Source: a virus. From it: 29,111 nt of DNA. The DNA is taken from IMG/VR virus record IMGVR_UViG_3300033571_001888, positions 1-29,111 of that record. One strand, given 5' to 3'. The position numbers and the translations under genes are program-made. Positions 22,596 to 29,111 of the stretch are shown piece by piece (the first letter of the stretch is position 1; each line of letters opens with the position of its first letter). The notes below the pieces were generated by a model. That model ran no database searches. It was not told the DNA's origin and saw only the letters and a list, made by a program, of their open reading frames with translations.

Positions 22596-23869
22596 TAGAC
22601 GGTCCCGTAAGCTGTGACGTTGCCTTCGGAGATAATAGTTCCTGCGCTATCGATCCGCACGATGGTAGCTGCTCCGTACTTAATGTACAGATAGCCGCCG
22701 CTCTCCACGATGGAGAAGTTGGTTGTGACTAGGTTAGCGGCGTTCGTAGCGTTCGTAGCATTTGTAGCGTTCGTGGCATTTGTAGCTGACGTAGCCGTAG
22801 TAGCCGTAGTAGCCGTAGTAGCAGTTGTAGCCGAAGTGGCGGTTGCGGCGTTACCCGAGATGTTGATACCCCACGTGCCGGAGGCACCGGAACCACCGCG
22901 CGCAGGGACATCGAGAGCAGCCTGCGCAGTAGCTTGCGTGGTTCCCGCTGTACCACCATTGGCAATAGGCAGTGTACCAGAGACCTGCGAGCCAAGAGCA
23001 ACACCGGACAGGGTACCACCAAGAGTGAGCGAACCCGATGTGGTAACTGTGCCTGTAAGGGTTAGGCCGTTGACCGTGCCAGTACCGCTGACCGAAGTTA
23101 CCGTGCCGTTGCCAGTACCCGCCCCGAGATTAGACCGTGCAGTAGCCGCATCACTTGCACCTGTACCGCCATTAGCAACAGATAAAACAGTGCCGGACCA
23201 GTTAGAGTTGTTGATCGACGAGAGGACGGCAAGAGAGCCAAGACCGAGATTAGTACGTGCAGTAGCCGCATCACTTGCACCCGTGCCGCCGTCAGCGATA
23301 GCCAGATCGGTAATACCAGTGATGGAGCCACCAGTGATGGTGACAGCGTTTGAGTTCTGCGTGGAGATCGTGCCAAGGCCGAGGTTAGTCCGTGCACCCG
23401 CCGCTGTGTTGGACCCCGTACCACCAGAAAGAAGAGGCAGAGCCGTAGCAAGCGTGAGCGACGACAAGTGCGTGGTGACATCCACCACATCAGTACCGTT
23501 GCCGTAGACCCATGCAGTCTTACCCGTCGGGATGGTGACGCCAGAACCAGCCGAAGTCTTGATGACAATGTTGTCCGCGCAATCGTTCTTGACGATATAC
23601 GGCTTCTCAATGCTGGGCACGATGAGGTTGCGAGAAGCGCCCCCGGTTGCCCCCGTGCAGCGAAGACGCAGGTTACGCGCCGTCTGGGAGGCGTTAGTGT
23701 TGGACAAGGTCAGCGTAACGTCAGCGCTGGCAAAAGTAACGTCAGCGGAACCAACGACTGCTTCTTCTAGCGCAGTGCCCAGATTGGCGTTTGTAACGTC
23801 ACCCCATGTGGTCGAGTTCTCACCCGTGGCCATTAGCTGGATTTTGAGGTTGCTATACGTACTTGCCAT
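22595..23869 (-). CDS. Fibre-like protein with [16 protein letters not shown] repeats
   Basis: A 424-residue protein. The N-terminus has [15 protein letters not shown], commonly found in phage tail proteins, followed by a beta domain. Residues about 150-300 hold repeats of the [19 protein letters not shown] kind, which in phage fibres form beta-turn or triple-helical shaft units. Residues about 340-377 are an Ala-Thr/Ala-Asn run of three-residue units, and the end has [13 protein letters not shown]. The stop/start overlaps with the next gene. AAGGA overlapping the preceding stop is the ribosome site. It is probably a receptor-binding or shaft protein. Confidence 0.75.
   Translation of the reverse strand: MASTYSNLKIQLMATGENSTTWGDVTNANLGTALEEAVVGSADVTFASADVTLTLSNTNASQTARNLRLRCTGATGGASRNLIVPSIEKPYIVKNDCADNIVIKTSAGSGVTIPTGKTAWVYGNGTDVVDVTTHLSSLTLATALPLLSGGTGSNTAAGARTNLGLGTISTQNSNAVTITGGSITGITDLAIADGGTGASDAATARTNLGLGSLAVLSSINNSNWSGTVLSVANGGTGASDAATARSNLGAGTGNGTVTSVSGTGTVNGLTLTGTVTTSGSLTLGGTLSGVALGSQVSGTLPIANGGTAGTTQATAQAALDVPARGGSGASGTWGINISGNAATATSATTATTATTATTATSATNATNATNATNATNAANLVTTNFSIVESGGYLYIKYGAATIVRIDSAGTIISEGNVTAYGTV
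22740..22838. repeat. Eleven 9-bp tandem units in the fibre gene
   Basis: Units of the type gcgttcgta, gcatttgta and gccgtagta follow one another every 9 bases from 22740 to 22838, giving an Ala-Thr-Thr/Ala-Thr-Asn triplet pattern on the - strand protein. Identical adjacent copies at 22794-22820 are the most likely to expand or contract. Changes in units of 9 keep the frame. Confidence 0.85.
23126..23290. repeat. Direct repeat pair, 45 bp, 120 bp apart
   Basis: Bases 23126-23170 and 23246-23290 match at 41 of 45 positions by eye. Both encode the [13 protein letters not shown] unit on the - strand. The 40-residue spacing equals the shaft unit length, so these are internal copies of the fibre gene repeat rather than a mobile element. 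Confidence 0.8.
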
Positions 23870-23878
23870 CTCAGTTCC

Positions 23879-24859
23879 TTACGTCGCTATCTGTACCCAA
23901 ACAACGGTGTTACCGTCGTTAATTACGCTCCACTGCTCTACAGGTTCGTCGTCAAACCCAAGGCTGGCGAGTGGAACCTCACTAAAAGCGCCAAAGCCGA
24001 AGAGCCCACCCCGAGGACCTTCATAACGATTACCATCTATAATCTGCGTCCAGTTTGGGGTTTGGTTGTCGTTAATAACTCCCCAAACCAGAGCACTTGT
24101 GATCGACCCAACAGCCTGTACACCAATTGGGAATACATTGGAACTGCCTACTACTGTAGCCGTACCGACACTACCCGAGGCAGAGACACCAGTGACGTCA
24201 ACCCGTTTTGGTATGGTAATAAATACCGAACCCACAGAGCAGGTAGCAGATACACCAGTTACAGTGACTGAAGCCTTAGACGCAACGGTAGCAGTACCTG
24301 CCGTAGCGGTAGCTGATACGCCGGTTACAGTGGTTGAAGCTTTAGCCACAACGGTAGCAGTACCTGCCGTAGCGGTAGCCGAAACACCAGTGACTAGAAC
24401 ATAATTGACTGTCCGGGTTGTAACAGTACCAAGTGCGCCCGCAGCAGAAACACCTGTTAGGGTGATCCGAGCCTTAGCCACGACGGTAGCCGTGCCAGCG
24501 GTAGCGGTAGCCGAGACGCCAGTGACACTAACCTGTTTCGGTATACGGACAATTACCGTACCGAGCGCACCTGTAGCCAATACACCGGTTAGGGTGACTG
24601 AAGCCTTAGCCGAGACGGCAACCGTGCCCGCCGTAGCGGTAGCGGAGACACCCGTAAGAGTAACCGAAGCCTTAGCCGCGACAGTAGCTATGCCCGCAGT
24701 AGCGGTAGCCGAGACGCCAGTTAGGGTAACCAGAGCCTTAGCGGAAACAACGACGGTGCCAGCAGTAGCAGTAGCCGATACACCAGTTACAGTGACAGCT
24801 ACCGATTCAGTACCGGGAAAGGCAAACGGTGCGCTTGCAAAGGGAGAGAAGCCAAACAT
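23879..24859 (-). CDS. TGVSATATAG repeat protein
   Basis: A 326-residue protein made mostly of about 21-22-residue repeats (VTLTGVSATATAGTxxVxAKA), roughly ten to eleven copies between residues 20 and 255. The unique C-terminal part is Trp- and Gly-rich (WGVINDNQTPNWTQIIDG, GLFGFGAFSEVPLA). The N-terminus MFGFSPFASAPFAFPG is short. The strict alternation of beta residues suggests a beta-solenoid or stack of small beta units. WTQIIDG-type ends with two related copies (NWTQIIDG, VWVQIAT) look like a small adhesion or attachment unit. It lies between the lysis genes and the fibre gene, so a virion decoration or fibre is likely. I do not recognise a named family. Confidence 0.65.
   Translation of the reverse strand: MFGFSPFASAPFAFPGTESVAVTVTGVSATATAGTVVVSAKALVTLTGVSATATAGIATVAAKASVTLTGVSATATAGTVAVSAKASVTLTGVLATGALGTVIVRIPKQVSVTGVSATATAGTATVVAKARITLTGVSAAGALGTVTTRTVNYVLVTGVSATATAGTATVVAKASTTVTGVSATATAGTATVASKASVTVTGVSATCSVGSVFITIPKRVDVTGVSASGSVGTATVVGSSNVFPIGVQAVGSITSALVWGVINDNQTPNWTQIIDGNRYEGPRGGLFGFGAFSEVPLASLGFDDEPVEQWSVINDGNTVVWVQIAT
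24096..24810. repeat. Degenerate tandem repeat of about 63-66 bp
   Basis: The - strand coding sequence for TGVSATATAG units repeats across this stretch, with near-identical blocks such as the gacgccagt...gcggtagcc segment recurring. Copies diverge enough that some adjacent ones are distinguishable. Length differs by a few bases between copies because some units carry a longer linker. Confidence 0.75.
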
Positions 24860-24909
24860 GGGGTATTTTAGGCTCCTTTCTCCTAGCGCCCTAGAGGTAT
24901 ACCACTATA
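24860..24909. other. Short intergenic spacer between spanin and repeat protein genes
   Basis: On the - strand it holds an AAGGAG about 13 bases before the ATG of the repeat protein, rather far for optimal use, and an AT-rich section near 24900. I see no convincing promoter pair or hairpin. Confidence 0.4.
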
Positions 24910-25248
24910 TTACTTTGAAGGTAATTGACTAGCCTCGCGCCAAGCCTCGATGGTCAGACGGTGCTTCTCTGCGCAGTCGTTCCGCCGCTCAATCACGTCC
25001 TTTTCCCACAGCAGGCGCGCCGGGTCGAGAAATGGGTCGGGCGGGTTGTTCAGGCGGGGACACGGGCTTGCTAAGTTTGCCGGGGGTGCCTTCAGCGTCT
25101 GGATTACCAATGCTTTCGAGGAGCACCCGGATAGCGTCAGCAGGAGGAGCGCAGCTAGTAGCAGCGGCAGGCACAGTGCGATAAATCTCGCGCACCGTAT
25201 TGGTCCGCTCGACGGACTGTACATCGGCAGCAGCACGTCTCTCTTCAT
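24910..25248 (-). CDS. Rz1: Rz1-like outer membrane spanin lipoprotein
   Basis: In the +1 frame relative to Rz. ATG 25248 gives 112 residues (ATG 25224 gives 104): a hydrophobic segment ARFIALCLPLLLAALLLL followed by the lipobox TLSGCSS, then a proline-containing periplasmic part (APPANLASPCPRLNNPPDPF) and a helical end. A lipid-modified Cys and short Pro-rich tail are hallmarks of Rz1, which sits in the outer membrane and joins Rz to fuse the two membranes at lysis. Most of the gene overlaps Rz and the end extends beyond it by 79 bases. Longer readings upstream to 25374 lack signal-peptide form, so I prefer the internal start. Confidence 0.85.
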   Translation of the reverse strand: MKRDVLLPMYSPSSGPIRCARFIALCLPLLLAALLLLTLSGCSSKALVIQTLKAPPANLASPCPRLNNPPDPFLDPARLLWEKDVIERRNDCAEKHRLTIEAWREASQLPSK

Positions 25249-25420
25249 AGGCTGCGGCCTTCGTGTCGAGGATGGTCTCAACTTTAGCACGTTGCTTTTC
25301 CGCCTTTTCCAAAGCCACGGCATATGCCGCGTCACACTGCCAGTCGCGAACCTTATAACCCCCGAGGAAGCCAATGACCAGCAATCCGCCCATGATGTAG
25401 GGGGAGGGGATGCCGAACAT
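24989..25420 (-). CDS. Rz: Rz-like inner membrane spanin
   Basis: A 143-residue protein with an N-terminal membrane anchor (YIMGGLLVIGFLGGYKV) and a long charged helix (KAEKQRAKVETILDTKAAAYEERR) typical of the Rz i-spanin, then a Pro-rich C-terminus. It pairs with Rz1, whose gene overlaps its 3' part in another frame. The start ATG 25420 overlaps the stop of the preceding TM gene as TAATG. Such a Rz/Rz1 pair occurs in phages of Gram-negative hosts. Confidence 0.85.
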   Translation of the reverse strand: MFGIPSPYIMGGLLVIGFLGGYKVRDWQCDAAYAVALEKAEKQRAKVETILDTKAAAYEERRAAADVQSVERTNTVREIYRTVPAAATSCAPPADAIRVLLESIGNPDAEGTPGKLSKPVSPPEQPARPISRPGAPAVGKGRD

Positions 25421-25683
25421 TATTTATCTCTGCTCTCGATAACCCCAACACGCACTTTCAGGTCATTGATCTCGCCCGTGAGATGCTCACGCAAATCGGT
25501 TCTTGCTTTTGCTGAAATCGGACTGTCTGTGGGCACGCCATCCTGCGTGATCAGGACGGGCATCTGGGCTTCGATCTTGGTCAGCCGGGTTTCAAAGGCG
25601 CTCACCTGTCCAAGCAGCCACGCAATGCAGGCAATCAGAACGGGCGCAGCGCCCTTCATGATGTCGCCCCAATTGATGTTCAC
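25420..25683 (-). CDS. TM/coiled-coil lysis-associated protein
   Basis: An 87-residue protein with one membrane segment (AAPVLIACIAWLLGQV) and a following coiled coil (FETRLTKIEAQMPVLI). The section VPTDSPISAKARTDLREHL and the helix after it are a layout I recall from phage holin-like proteins placed near the endolysin. GTG 25683 is preferred because it overlaps the endolysin stop as GTGA, like other joins here. GTG 25692 would add three residues. A holin or antiholin role is an inference from topology and neighbours. Confidence 0.65.
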   Translation of the reverse strand: MNINWGDIMKGAAPVLIACIAWLLGQVSAFETRLTKIEAQMPVLITQDGVPTDSPISAKARTDLREHLTGEINDLKVRVGVIESRDK

Positions 25684-26294
25684 GGCAGCCACCCGGCAAA
25701 CTTTTTCGTCTTTGCCTTGCGGTCATCGAGACCGTGAGTTCCACCGTTGATGCGTTTGGTCAGAGCAAGAATAGCGGCGTCGTTGATCCCCTGACCGCAA
25801 ATGCCCCACAGCTTGTTCTTGTCGAAGAACCACAACGCCGACTCAAAGCAAAGTTCACCAGCTACAAGGTCTGGGTTTACCATGACGTCCGGGCGGTCGA
25901 TGTAGTCGGAAAAGGCTTGGTAGTTTGACTTGCCCGTCAACTGGAGCGCGCCGCGACCACGGTACTTCCAGCCATCACCAGACGCTTCGTCGCCATTGCC
26001 CATGCGGCTGGCATAGACCCTGTTGGCAATTTTCTGCGGTTGGCGCTCATACGCCTTGGCCATGGCGTCGGTTGGGAAGTACTTGCCGAAGATGCCGCGC
26101 AGCCCCTTTGCACCATAGTTCAGGTTCTCGCTGAACGCCGTGAAGTTTCCTGACTCGTGCGCTGTCTGGGCAAAGAAGTGCGCAGCGTGGTCTGGCGACA
26201 GCTTATAGTAGGTCGCAGCGGCCTTCATCGTGCCGGGGCCAAACGCACCGTCAGCCGTGACGCCAATCTTCTGCTGAAGGGTTGCGAGGCTCAT
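25680..26294 (-). CDS. GH19 endolysin with N-terminal peptidoglycan-binding motif
   Basis: A 204-residue protein. The N-terminus LQQKIGVTADGAFGPGTMKA is a short peptidoglycan-binding repeat. The catalytic domain has FFAQTAHESGNF with Glu47 as the probable acid, and YRGRGALQLTGKSNY, hallmarks of glycoside hydrolase 19 (chitinase-like) lysozymes. The end has DRKAKTKKFAGWLP. It should cut the peptidoglycan glycan backbone. No signal peptide is seen, so release needs a holin from the cassette. The start ATG overlaps the stop of the 51-residue gene as ATGA. Confidence 0.92.
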   Translation of the reverse strand: MSLATLQQKIGVTADGAFGPGTMKAAATYYKLSPDHAAHFFAQTAHESGNFTAFSENLNYGAKGLRGIFGKYFPTDAMAKAYERQPQKIANRVYASRMGNGDEASGDGWKYRGRGALQLTGKSNYQAFSDYIDRPDVMVNPDLVAGELCFESALWFFDKNKLWGICGQGINDAAILALTKRINGGTHGLDDRKAKTKKFAGWLP

Positions 26295-26446
26295 CCGTCT
26301 TTCTTCTTGTTCCAGAGCTCAAACAGCGTCTTGATCTTTTCCTCGACGACAGCGAGACGAACATCCATTTTGGCGAGGATAATCACCAGCGAAATGAACG
26401 CCAGAACCAGCGGCCAAAGCTGGCTGATGAGTTCAATGGTTGACAC
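26291..26446 (-). CDS. Small single-TM coiled-coil protein, holin-like
   Basis: A 51-residue protein from GTG 26446. GAGGTGG about 6 bases upstream decides this start over an upstream ATG reading of non-conserved basic residues. The sequence is a short N-terminal helix, a membrane segment (LWPLVLAFISLVIILA) and a coiled coil (MDVRLAVVEEKIKTLFELW) ending in a Lys-rich tail. This matches the form of small phage holins and XhlA-like proteins. It precedes the endolysin directly. It could be a holin or an accessory to the larger two-TM protein. Confidence 0.7.
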   Translation of the reverse strand: MSTIELISQLWPLVLAFISLVIILAKMDVRLAVVEEKIKTLFELWNKKKDG

Positions 26447-26456
26447 TCCACCACCT

Positions 26457-26882
26457 CTACGTCTTGGGGTTTCGCCAATCAGGGAAGTCTGCCTCGTCAA
26501 CCACGCCGTCGCCGTTAGCGTCGTAGCGCAAGTCATTGCGATATCTTTCCCACGGTGCCATACCATCATCGTCAGCGACTGGCTCCGGGGCAGGCTCTGG
26601 TGCAGACGCAACTGGCGGTTCTTTGTCTCGCGCGTTGGCGTTAAGACTCAAGCCACCTAGCAAACCGACAAATGCGCCGATGACCATATTGAAGGCGGGG
26701 CCGACGATCTCGAAAACTTTGTCGCTGTCTATGATGTGGTTTGGCATGAACAGGCCAATGACCAGCGCGGCCACAACGACGAGAACAACGCAAGCCAGCG
26801 TCACCACGGCCATGCGGATGGTAAACTCGACCGTGTCCTCGATGCCCTCACGGCTGCTCTCAAAGCGGTCCCAGAAACTCAT
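26457..26882 (-). CDS. Two-TM holin candidate with an EF-hand-like loop
   Basis: A 141-residue protein. Two membrane segments, about 25-46 (AVVTLACVVLVVVAALVIGL) and 61-80 (GPAFNMVIGAFVGLLGGLSL), follow an amphipathic N-terminus. The remainder has an Ala/Pro linker and then DANGDGVVDEAD (121-132), which has Asp at 1, Asn at 3, Asp at 5, Gly at 6 and Asp at 12, the spacing of an EF-hand/dockerin calcium loop. It lies ahead of the endolysin and so fits a holin. Topology with two segments resembles class II holins, except that it is long and carries this tail. The start overlaps the preceding stop as ATGA. Confidence 0.65.
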   Translation of the reverse strand: MSFWDRFESSREGIEDTVEFTIRMAVVTLACVVLVVVAALVIGLFMPNHIIDSDKVFEIVGPAFNMVIGAFVGLLGGLSLNANARDKEPPVASAPEPAPEPVADDDGMAPWERYRNDLRYDANGDGVVDEADFPDWRNPKT

Positions 26883-27040
26883 GTCAGTTCATCGCCGCCG
26901 GGTTCTGCGCTAACCTGCGCCTCGGCCTGCGCCTTGATCTTGCAAACGAGGGGCCATGCACCTGACGACGTAGGCAGGTTGCCCAGCGTCTGCAAGACGG
27001 CGTTGATCTCTTCGACGGTCAGCTTGAGCGTCAGTTCCAT
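26879..27040 (-). CDS. Small conserved phage protein (53 residues)
   Basis: The protein begins MELTLKLTVEEINAVLQTL and then GNLPTSSGAWPLVCKIKAQA, ending in GGDELT. I recall very similar short phage proteins of this form placed beside tail fibre and lysis genes, function unknown. It starts ATG 27040 one base after the stop of the 108-residue gene and its TGA overlaps the ATG of the holin candidate. Strong helix prediction and coupled overlaps argue for a real gene. Confidence 0.75.
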   Translation of the reverse strand: MELTLKLTVEEINAVLQTLGNLPTSSGAWPLVCKIKAQAEAQVSAEPGGDELT

Positions 27041-27041
27041 G

Positions 27042-27368
27042 TTACGCGCTCCACGGCAGCGGTGGGGTTACCACGGTCGGGTTGATCTGCGCCTCGATCT
27101 GGGCGGCTACGTTGGCTTCCTGTGCGTCCTTGTCCACGCCGTTTGCCCAGACCCAGCCCAGCACCTGATCGAGTGTCAGGTCGGCGTAGGGTGTAAAGGT
27201 GCTGCCCTCAGTGAGCGTGATGCCCACGGAGCCGTAGGTGCTGCCGCTGTGGTAGGTGCCGTCAGTGCCGGAGAGGGTCCAGTGGACGGTGAAGACGACA
27301 TCGGGTTCGCCTTCGTATTCCGGGTAGGCGTCCATCTGCACGACGTTCCATGTGTTCGTGATGGTCAT
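27042..27368 (-). CDS. Conserved small phage protein, possibly fibre-associated
   Basis: A 108-residue protein with MTITNTWNVVQMDAYPEYEG and VVFTVHWTLSGTDGTYHSGS, a beta-rich N-terminal part, then LDQVLGWVWANGVDKDAQEA as a helix. This pattern occurs in phages after the tail fibre gene and may be a fibre-assembly or capping factor. AAAGGA upstream of ATG 27368 is a good ribosome site, and the next gene begins one base after its stop. No enzymatic motif was seen. Confidence 0.65.
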   Translation of the reverse strand: MTITNTWNVVQMDAYPEYEGEPDVVFTVHWTLSGTDGTYHSGSTYGSVGITLTEGSTFTPYADLTLDQVLGWVWANGVDKDAQEANVAAQIEAQINPTVVTPPLPWSA

Positions 27369-27370
27369 GG

Positions 27371-28624
27371 TTATTTCCTTTCGAGTTGTGCCACGCGGGC
27401 GGTGAGGGCGTCGTTGACTGCCTTGAGTTCCTTGACGGCGTTGACGAGGGCGAAGGTCAGCGCGTGGCCGTTCCAGTTGAACAGTTCCGTCTTTTCTTCG
27501 TCGCCTTCGTTGAGCAGCACCTCAAAGGTGCCGACGCACTCAGGGAAGTGATGCATGGCTTCTTGCGCGATTATGGAGATGTTTTCTTTGCCATCATCTA
27601 CAAAACCGGCAACACCGTTGTAGTGGTATGTGACTGGGCGAAGCGCGCACACGGCGTCAAGGCCCTTGGTGTACTCGCCGGTCTCCGTTTTGATGCGGCT
27701 ATCAGAGGCAATCGTCCACGTGTTTGTCGATGGCTTTGCCGCGCTGTCCGTAGAAAGTTGCAACTGATATGCAGGCGCAGTCGTCCCGATCCCGACGAGA
27801 CCTGTACCAGTGATACGCATACGCTCAGTATTTGTTCCGCCAGTGTCGCTTGTAGAGAAAGCCATTGAAACTTTGCTTGTCGCGCTAGGGTCTTCTACAA
27901 ATGGGTTAATCGACGCAAGGCGAACTGAACCTGTTCCCTCCCAAGTTAACGCGCCGCATGAAGTGTTGCCGCTCCCGACGCCAGCGTTGTAGTTGATGTT
28001 TACTGCGGCAACTAACAATGTCCCTGCACTATATGCTGCGGGCTTAACATCCAACCGATACGCAGGCGCACTCGTCCCGATCCCGACGTTTCCGGAGCTA
28101 TTAATCCGCATGGCCTCCGCACCGCCCTCGCTGAAGGCAATCGTGTCAGCAGCGGGAGACCACATGCCGGTGTTGAGGTCGCCCGTGAACGTGTAGGCGG
28201 GAGTACCGACGAGACCCAATCCGGTGGCGAGAGTGGTAGCACTACCAGTGCCTACGACAGTAAGTTTTGTTGTGGGTGCTGTAGTACCAATACCGACGTT
28301 GTCCGACCCATCGTAATTTACCGATTTCTCGGCAGGGTAGGTTACGAAGACGTCCTTGGTGCCAACAGCAAAATCCACCAGTGACACACCGCTACTCGAC
28401 GAAAGCACCGTAGTACGCGTGAGTGTATTCCCTGACGTCGTGAAGGTACCAATACCGACTTCCCACTGAAAGCCTGCGTTGATCGTGTAGTAGGTATCGT
28501 TGGCGTTACCAACACCAGCGGCAAACGTCTGATACCCTGTGGGGGCGGTCCCGCTGAGCGTTACCGTACCAGTACCAGTCGTAGTGGTAGTGTCGCGTAC
28601 GCGATCAGCGAGAACAAGGGCCAT
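27371..28624 (-). CDS. Tail fibre with S74 intramolecular chaperone domain
   Basis: A 417-residue protein. The N-terminal 110 residues have the MALVLADRVRDTTTTTGTG start of phage fibre proteins. The middle repeats VGIGTTAP-type beta units (NVGIGTTAP, NVGIGTSAP, LVGIGTTAP). The C-terminus has IASDSRIKTETGEYTKGLD with Ser307 and Lys312 five residues apart, then RPVTYHYNG, as in the peptidase S74 (intramolecular chaperone autoprocessing) domain, which trimerises the fibre and cuts itself off before the Ser. The remaining 111 residues end in a coiled coil (LVNAVKELKAVNDALTARV). It should be a receptor-binding fibre or spike. AGGA precedes ATG 28624. Confidence 0.85.
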   Translation of the reverse strand: MALVLADRVRDTTTTTGTGTVTLSGTAPTGYQTFAAGVGNANDTYYTINAGFQWEVGIGTFTTSGNTLTRTTVLSSSSGVSLVDFAVGTKDVFVTYPAEKSVNYDGSDNVGIGTTAPTTKLTVVGTGSATTLATGLGLVGTPAYTFTGDLNTGMWSPAADTIAFSEGGAEAMRINSSGNVGIGTSAPAYRLDVKPAAYSAGTLLVAAVNINYNAGVGSGNTSCGALTWEGTGSVRLASINPFVEDPSATSKVSMAFSTSDTGGTNTERMRITGTGLVGIGTTAPAYQLQLSTDSAAKPSTNTWTIASDSRIKTETGEYTKGLDAVCALRPVTYHYNGVAGFVDDGKENISIIAQEAMHHFPECVGTFEVLLNEGDEEKTELFNWNGHALTFALVNAVKELKAVNDALTARVAQLERK

Positions 28625-28632
28625 CGTTAATC

Positions 28633-29111
28633 CTAAGCAATACGGATGATTGCGGTGGTATTAGTAGCCGTGGGGAAGATAATCGTAAAGTCCCCGTCCG
28701 TGGAGGTCTTGTCAGAACCGAAGTCCAGCACAGCTACCGCAGCGTTGGTAAGCGTCGTATTTGCCGTCCCGTTAGCCGATGGCGTGGTGTTGTAGATCAA
28801 CGCGCCGCGAGCCGTGATGGTGGCATTAGCGAAGGTAAGATCAGTGAAATCGGTGAAACCAGTACCCGCCGAGGCCGAGGTGTTGGACGCAGTCACGCCG
28901 AGATTAACCAGCGTACCACCACCAGCGGTGTAGTTGGTACCCGACGACGAGACTTCACTCGACGAGGTATACGCCGTGGTGTTTGCGTCAATCGAAGCAG
29001 CCGAGGTGTACAGCGCCAGCTTGAACGTATCGCCACTGGTCAGTCGAAAGTCGTGCACGGCAAGCATAAGCTCGGCCTTAAAGCTAGTGCACATTGCTTG
29101 TGTTATCGGCA
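28633..29111 (-). CDS. Conserved virion protein, 5' end outside the window
   Basis: The frame stays open to the window edge, giving at least 159 residues. Reading upstream of ATG 29094 gives PITQA before MCTSFKAELMLAVHDF. This family usually begins with a short lead before the MCTSFK residues as I recall, so the real start is probably just beyond 29111. The rest is beta-rich and Thr/Ser/Ala-rich (FKLALYTSAASIDANTTAYT, ending FTIIFPTATNTTAIIRIA). Such proteins are minor structural components near tail genes. It is 8 bases upstream of the fibre gene. Confidence 0.65.
   Translation of the reverse strand, partial: PITQAMCTSFKAELMLAVHDFRLTSGDTFKLALYTSAASIDANTTAYTSSSEVSSSGTNYTAGGGTLVNLGVTASNTSASAGTGFTDFTDLTFANATITARGALIYNTTPSANGTANTTLTNAAVAVLDFGSDKTSTDGDFTIIFPTATNTTAIIRIA

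Noticed and set aside
22595-24859. Diversity-generating retroelement acting on the fibre or repeat protein
   Set aside because: No reverse transcriptase gene or template repeat is in the window, and the repeats are tandem coding units.
24870-24909. T7-like or sigma70 promoter in the spacer before the repeat protein
   Set aside because: TAATA and TAGGG elements are present on the - strand but with the wrong spacing, no repeated copy occurs elsewhere, and no phage RNA polymerase gene is in view.
1-29111. tRNA genes, rRNA, CRISPR arrays, integrase or attachment sites
   Set aside because: None recognised by eye; almost all bases are within supported coding genes.

Overview
The window is part of the genome of a tailed bacteriophage (or a phage-derived contig). 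Podovirus-like morphology is my inference, from ejection-type proteins, a gp13-like acetyltransferase-fold protein and a tail-nozzle-like protein. The host is probably Gram-negative, because a complete Rz/Rz1 spanin pair is present. Genes are tightly packed, with start/stop overlaps such as ATGA, GTGA and TAATG. No tRNA, rRNA, CRISPR array, integrase or attachment site was seen. Terminase, portal, major capsid and DNA polymerase genes are not in the window. Both ends cut through genes.

Left arm (1-8503, + strand) is the DNA replication and recombination module. It holds the end of a DUF6378-like protein, a RecB/Cas4-like PD-(D/E)XK nuclease with a four-cysteine cluster, two small proteins (one HNH-like), a SNF2-type helicase interrupted by an intein, a Gam/Gp157-like coiled-coil protein, a Cys-rich ssDNA-binding-like protein with an acidic tail, a small HTH protein, a fused primase-helicase and a 64-residue unknown. 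It ends in a strong rho-independent terminator at 8545-8579.

Right arm (8578-29111, - strand, read right to left) is the late module. It holds a conserved structural protein cut by the window end, an S74-chaperone tail fibre, two small conserved proteins, and a lysis cassette (two-TM holin candidate with an EF-hand-like loop, a 51-residue TM protein, a GH19 endolysin, a TM/coiled-coil protein, and Rz with Rz1 overlapping it). It continues with a repeat protein, a fibre-like repeat protein, tail proteins, a nozzle-like protein, and a block of Gly/Ala/Gln-rich and giant (1926 residue) proteins that are probably ejected with the DNA. The two arms converge at about 8.57 kb.

The most notable feature is at 1980-2849. 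The helicase Walker B motif (VVDE|CS) is split by a 290-codon intein whose N- and C-terminal splicing blocks are intact and in frame with the helicase. The part between them carries a zinc-finger plus Vsr-like (EDxHD) homing endonuclease in a different (+1) reading frame. Its conserved C-terminal strand and the intein's C-terminal splicing domain are encoded by the same bases. Inteins normally carry an in-frame endonuclease, and fractured split-intein genes have a free-standing one between the halves. This continuous-intein, out-of-frame arrangement looks like an intermediate or separate architecture.
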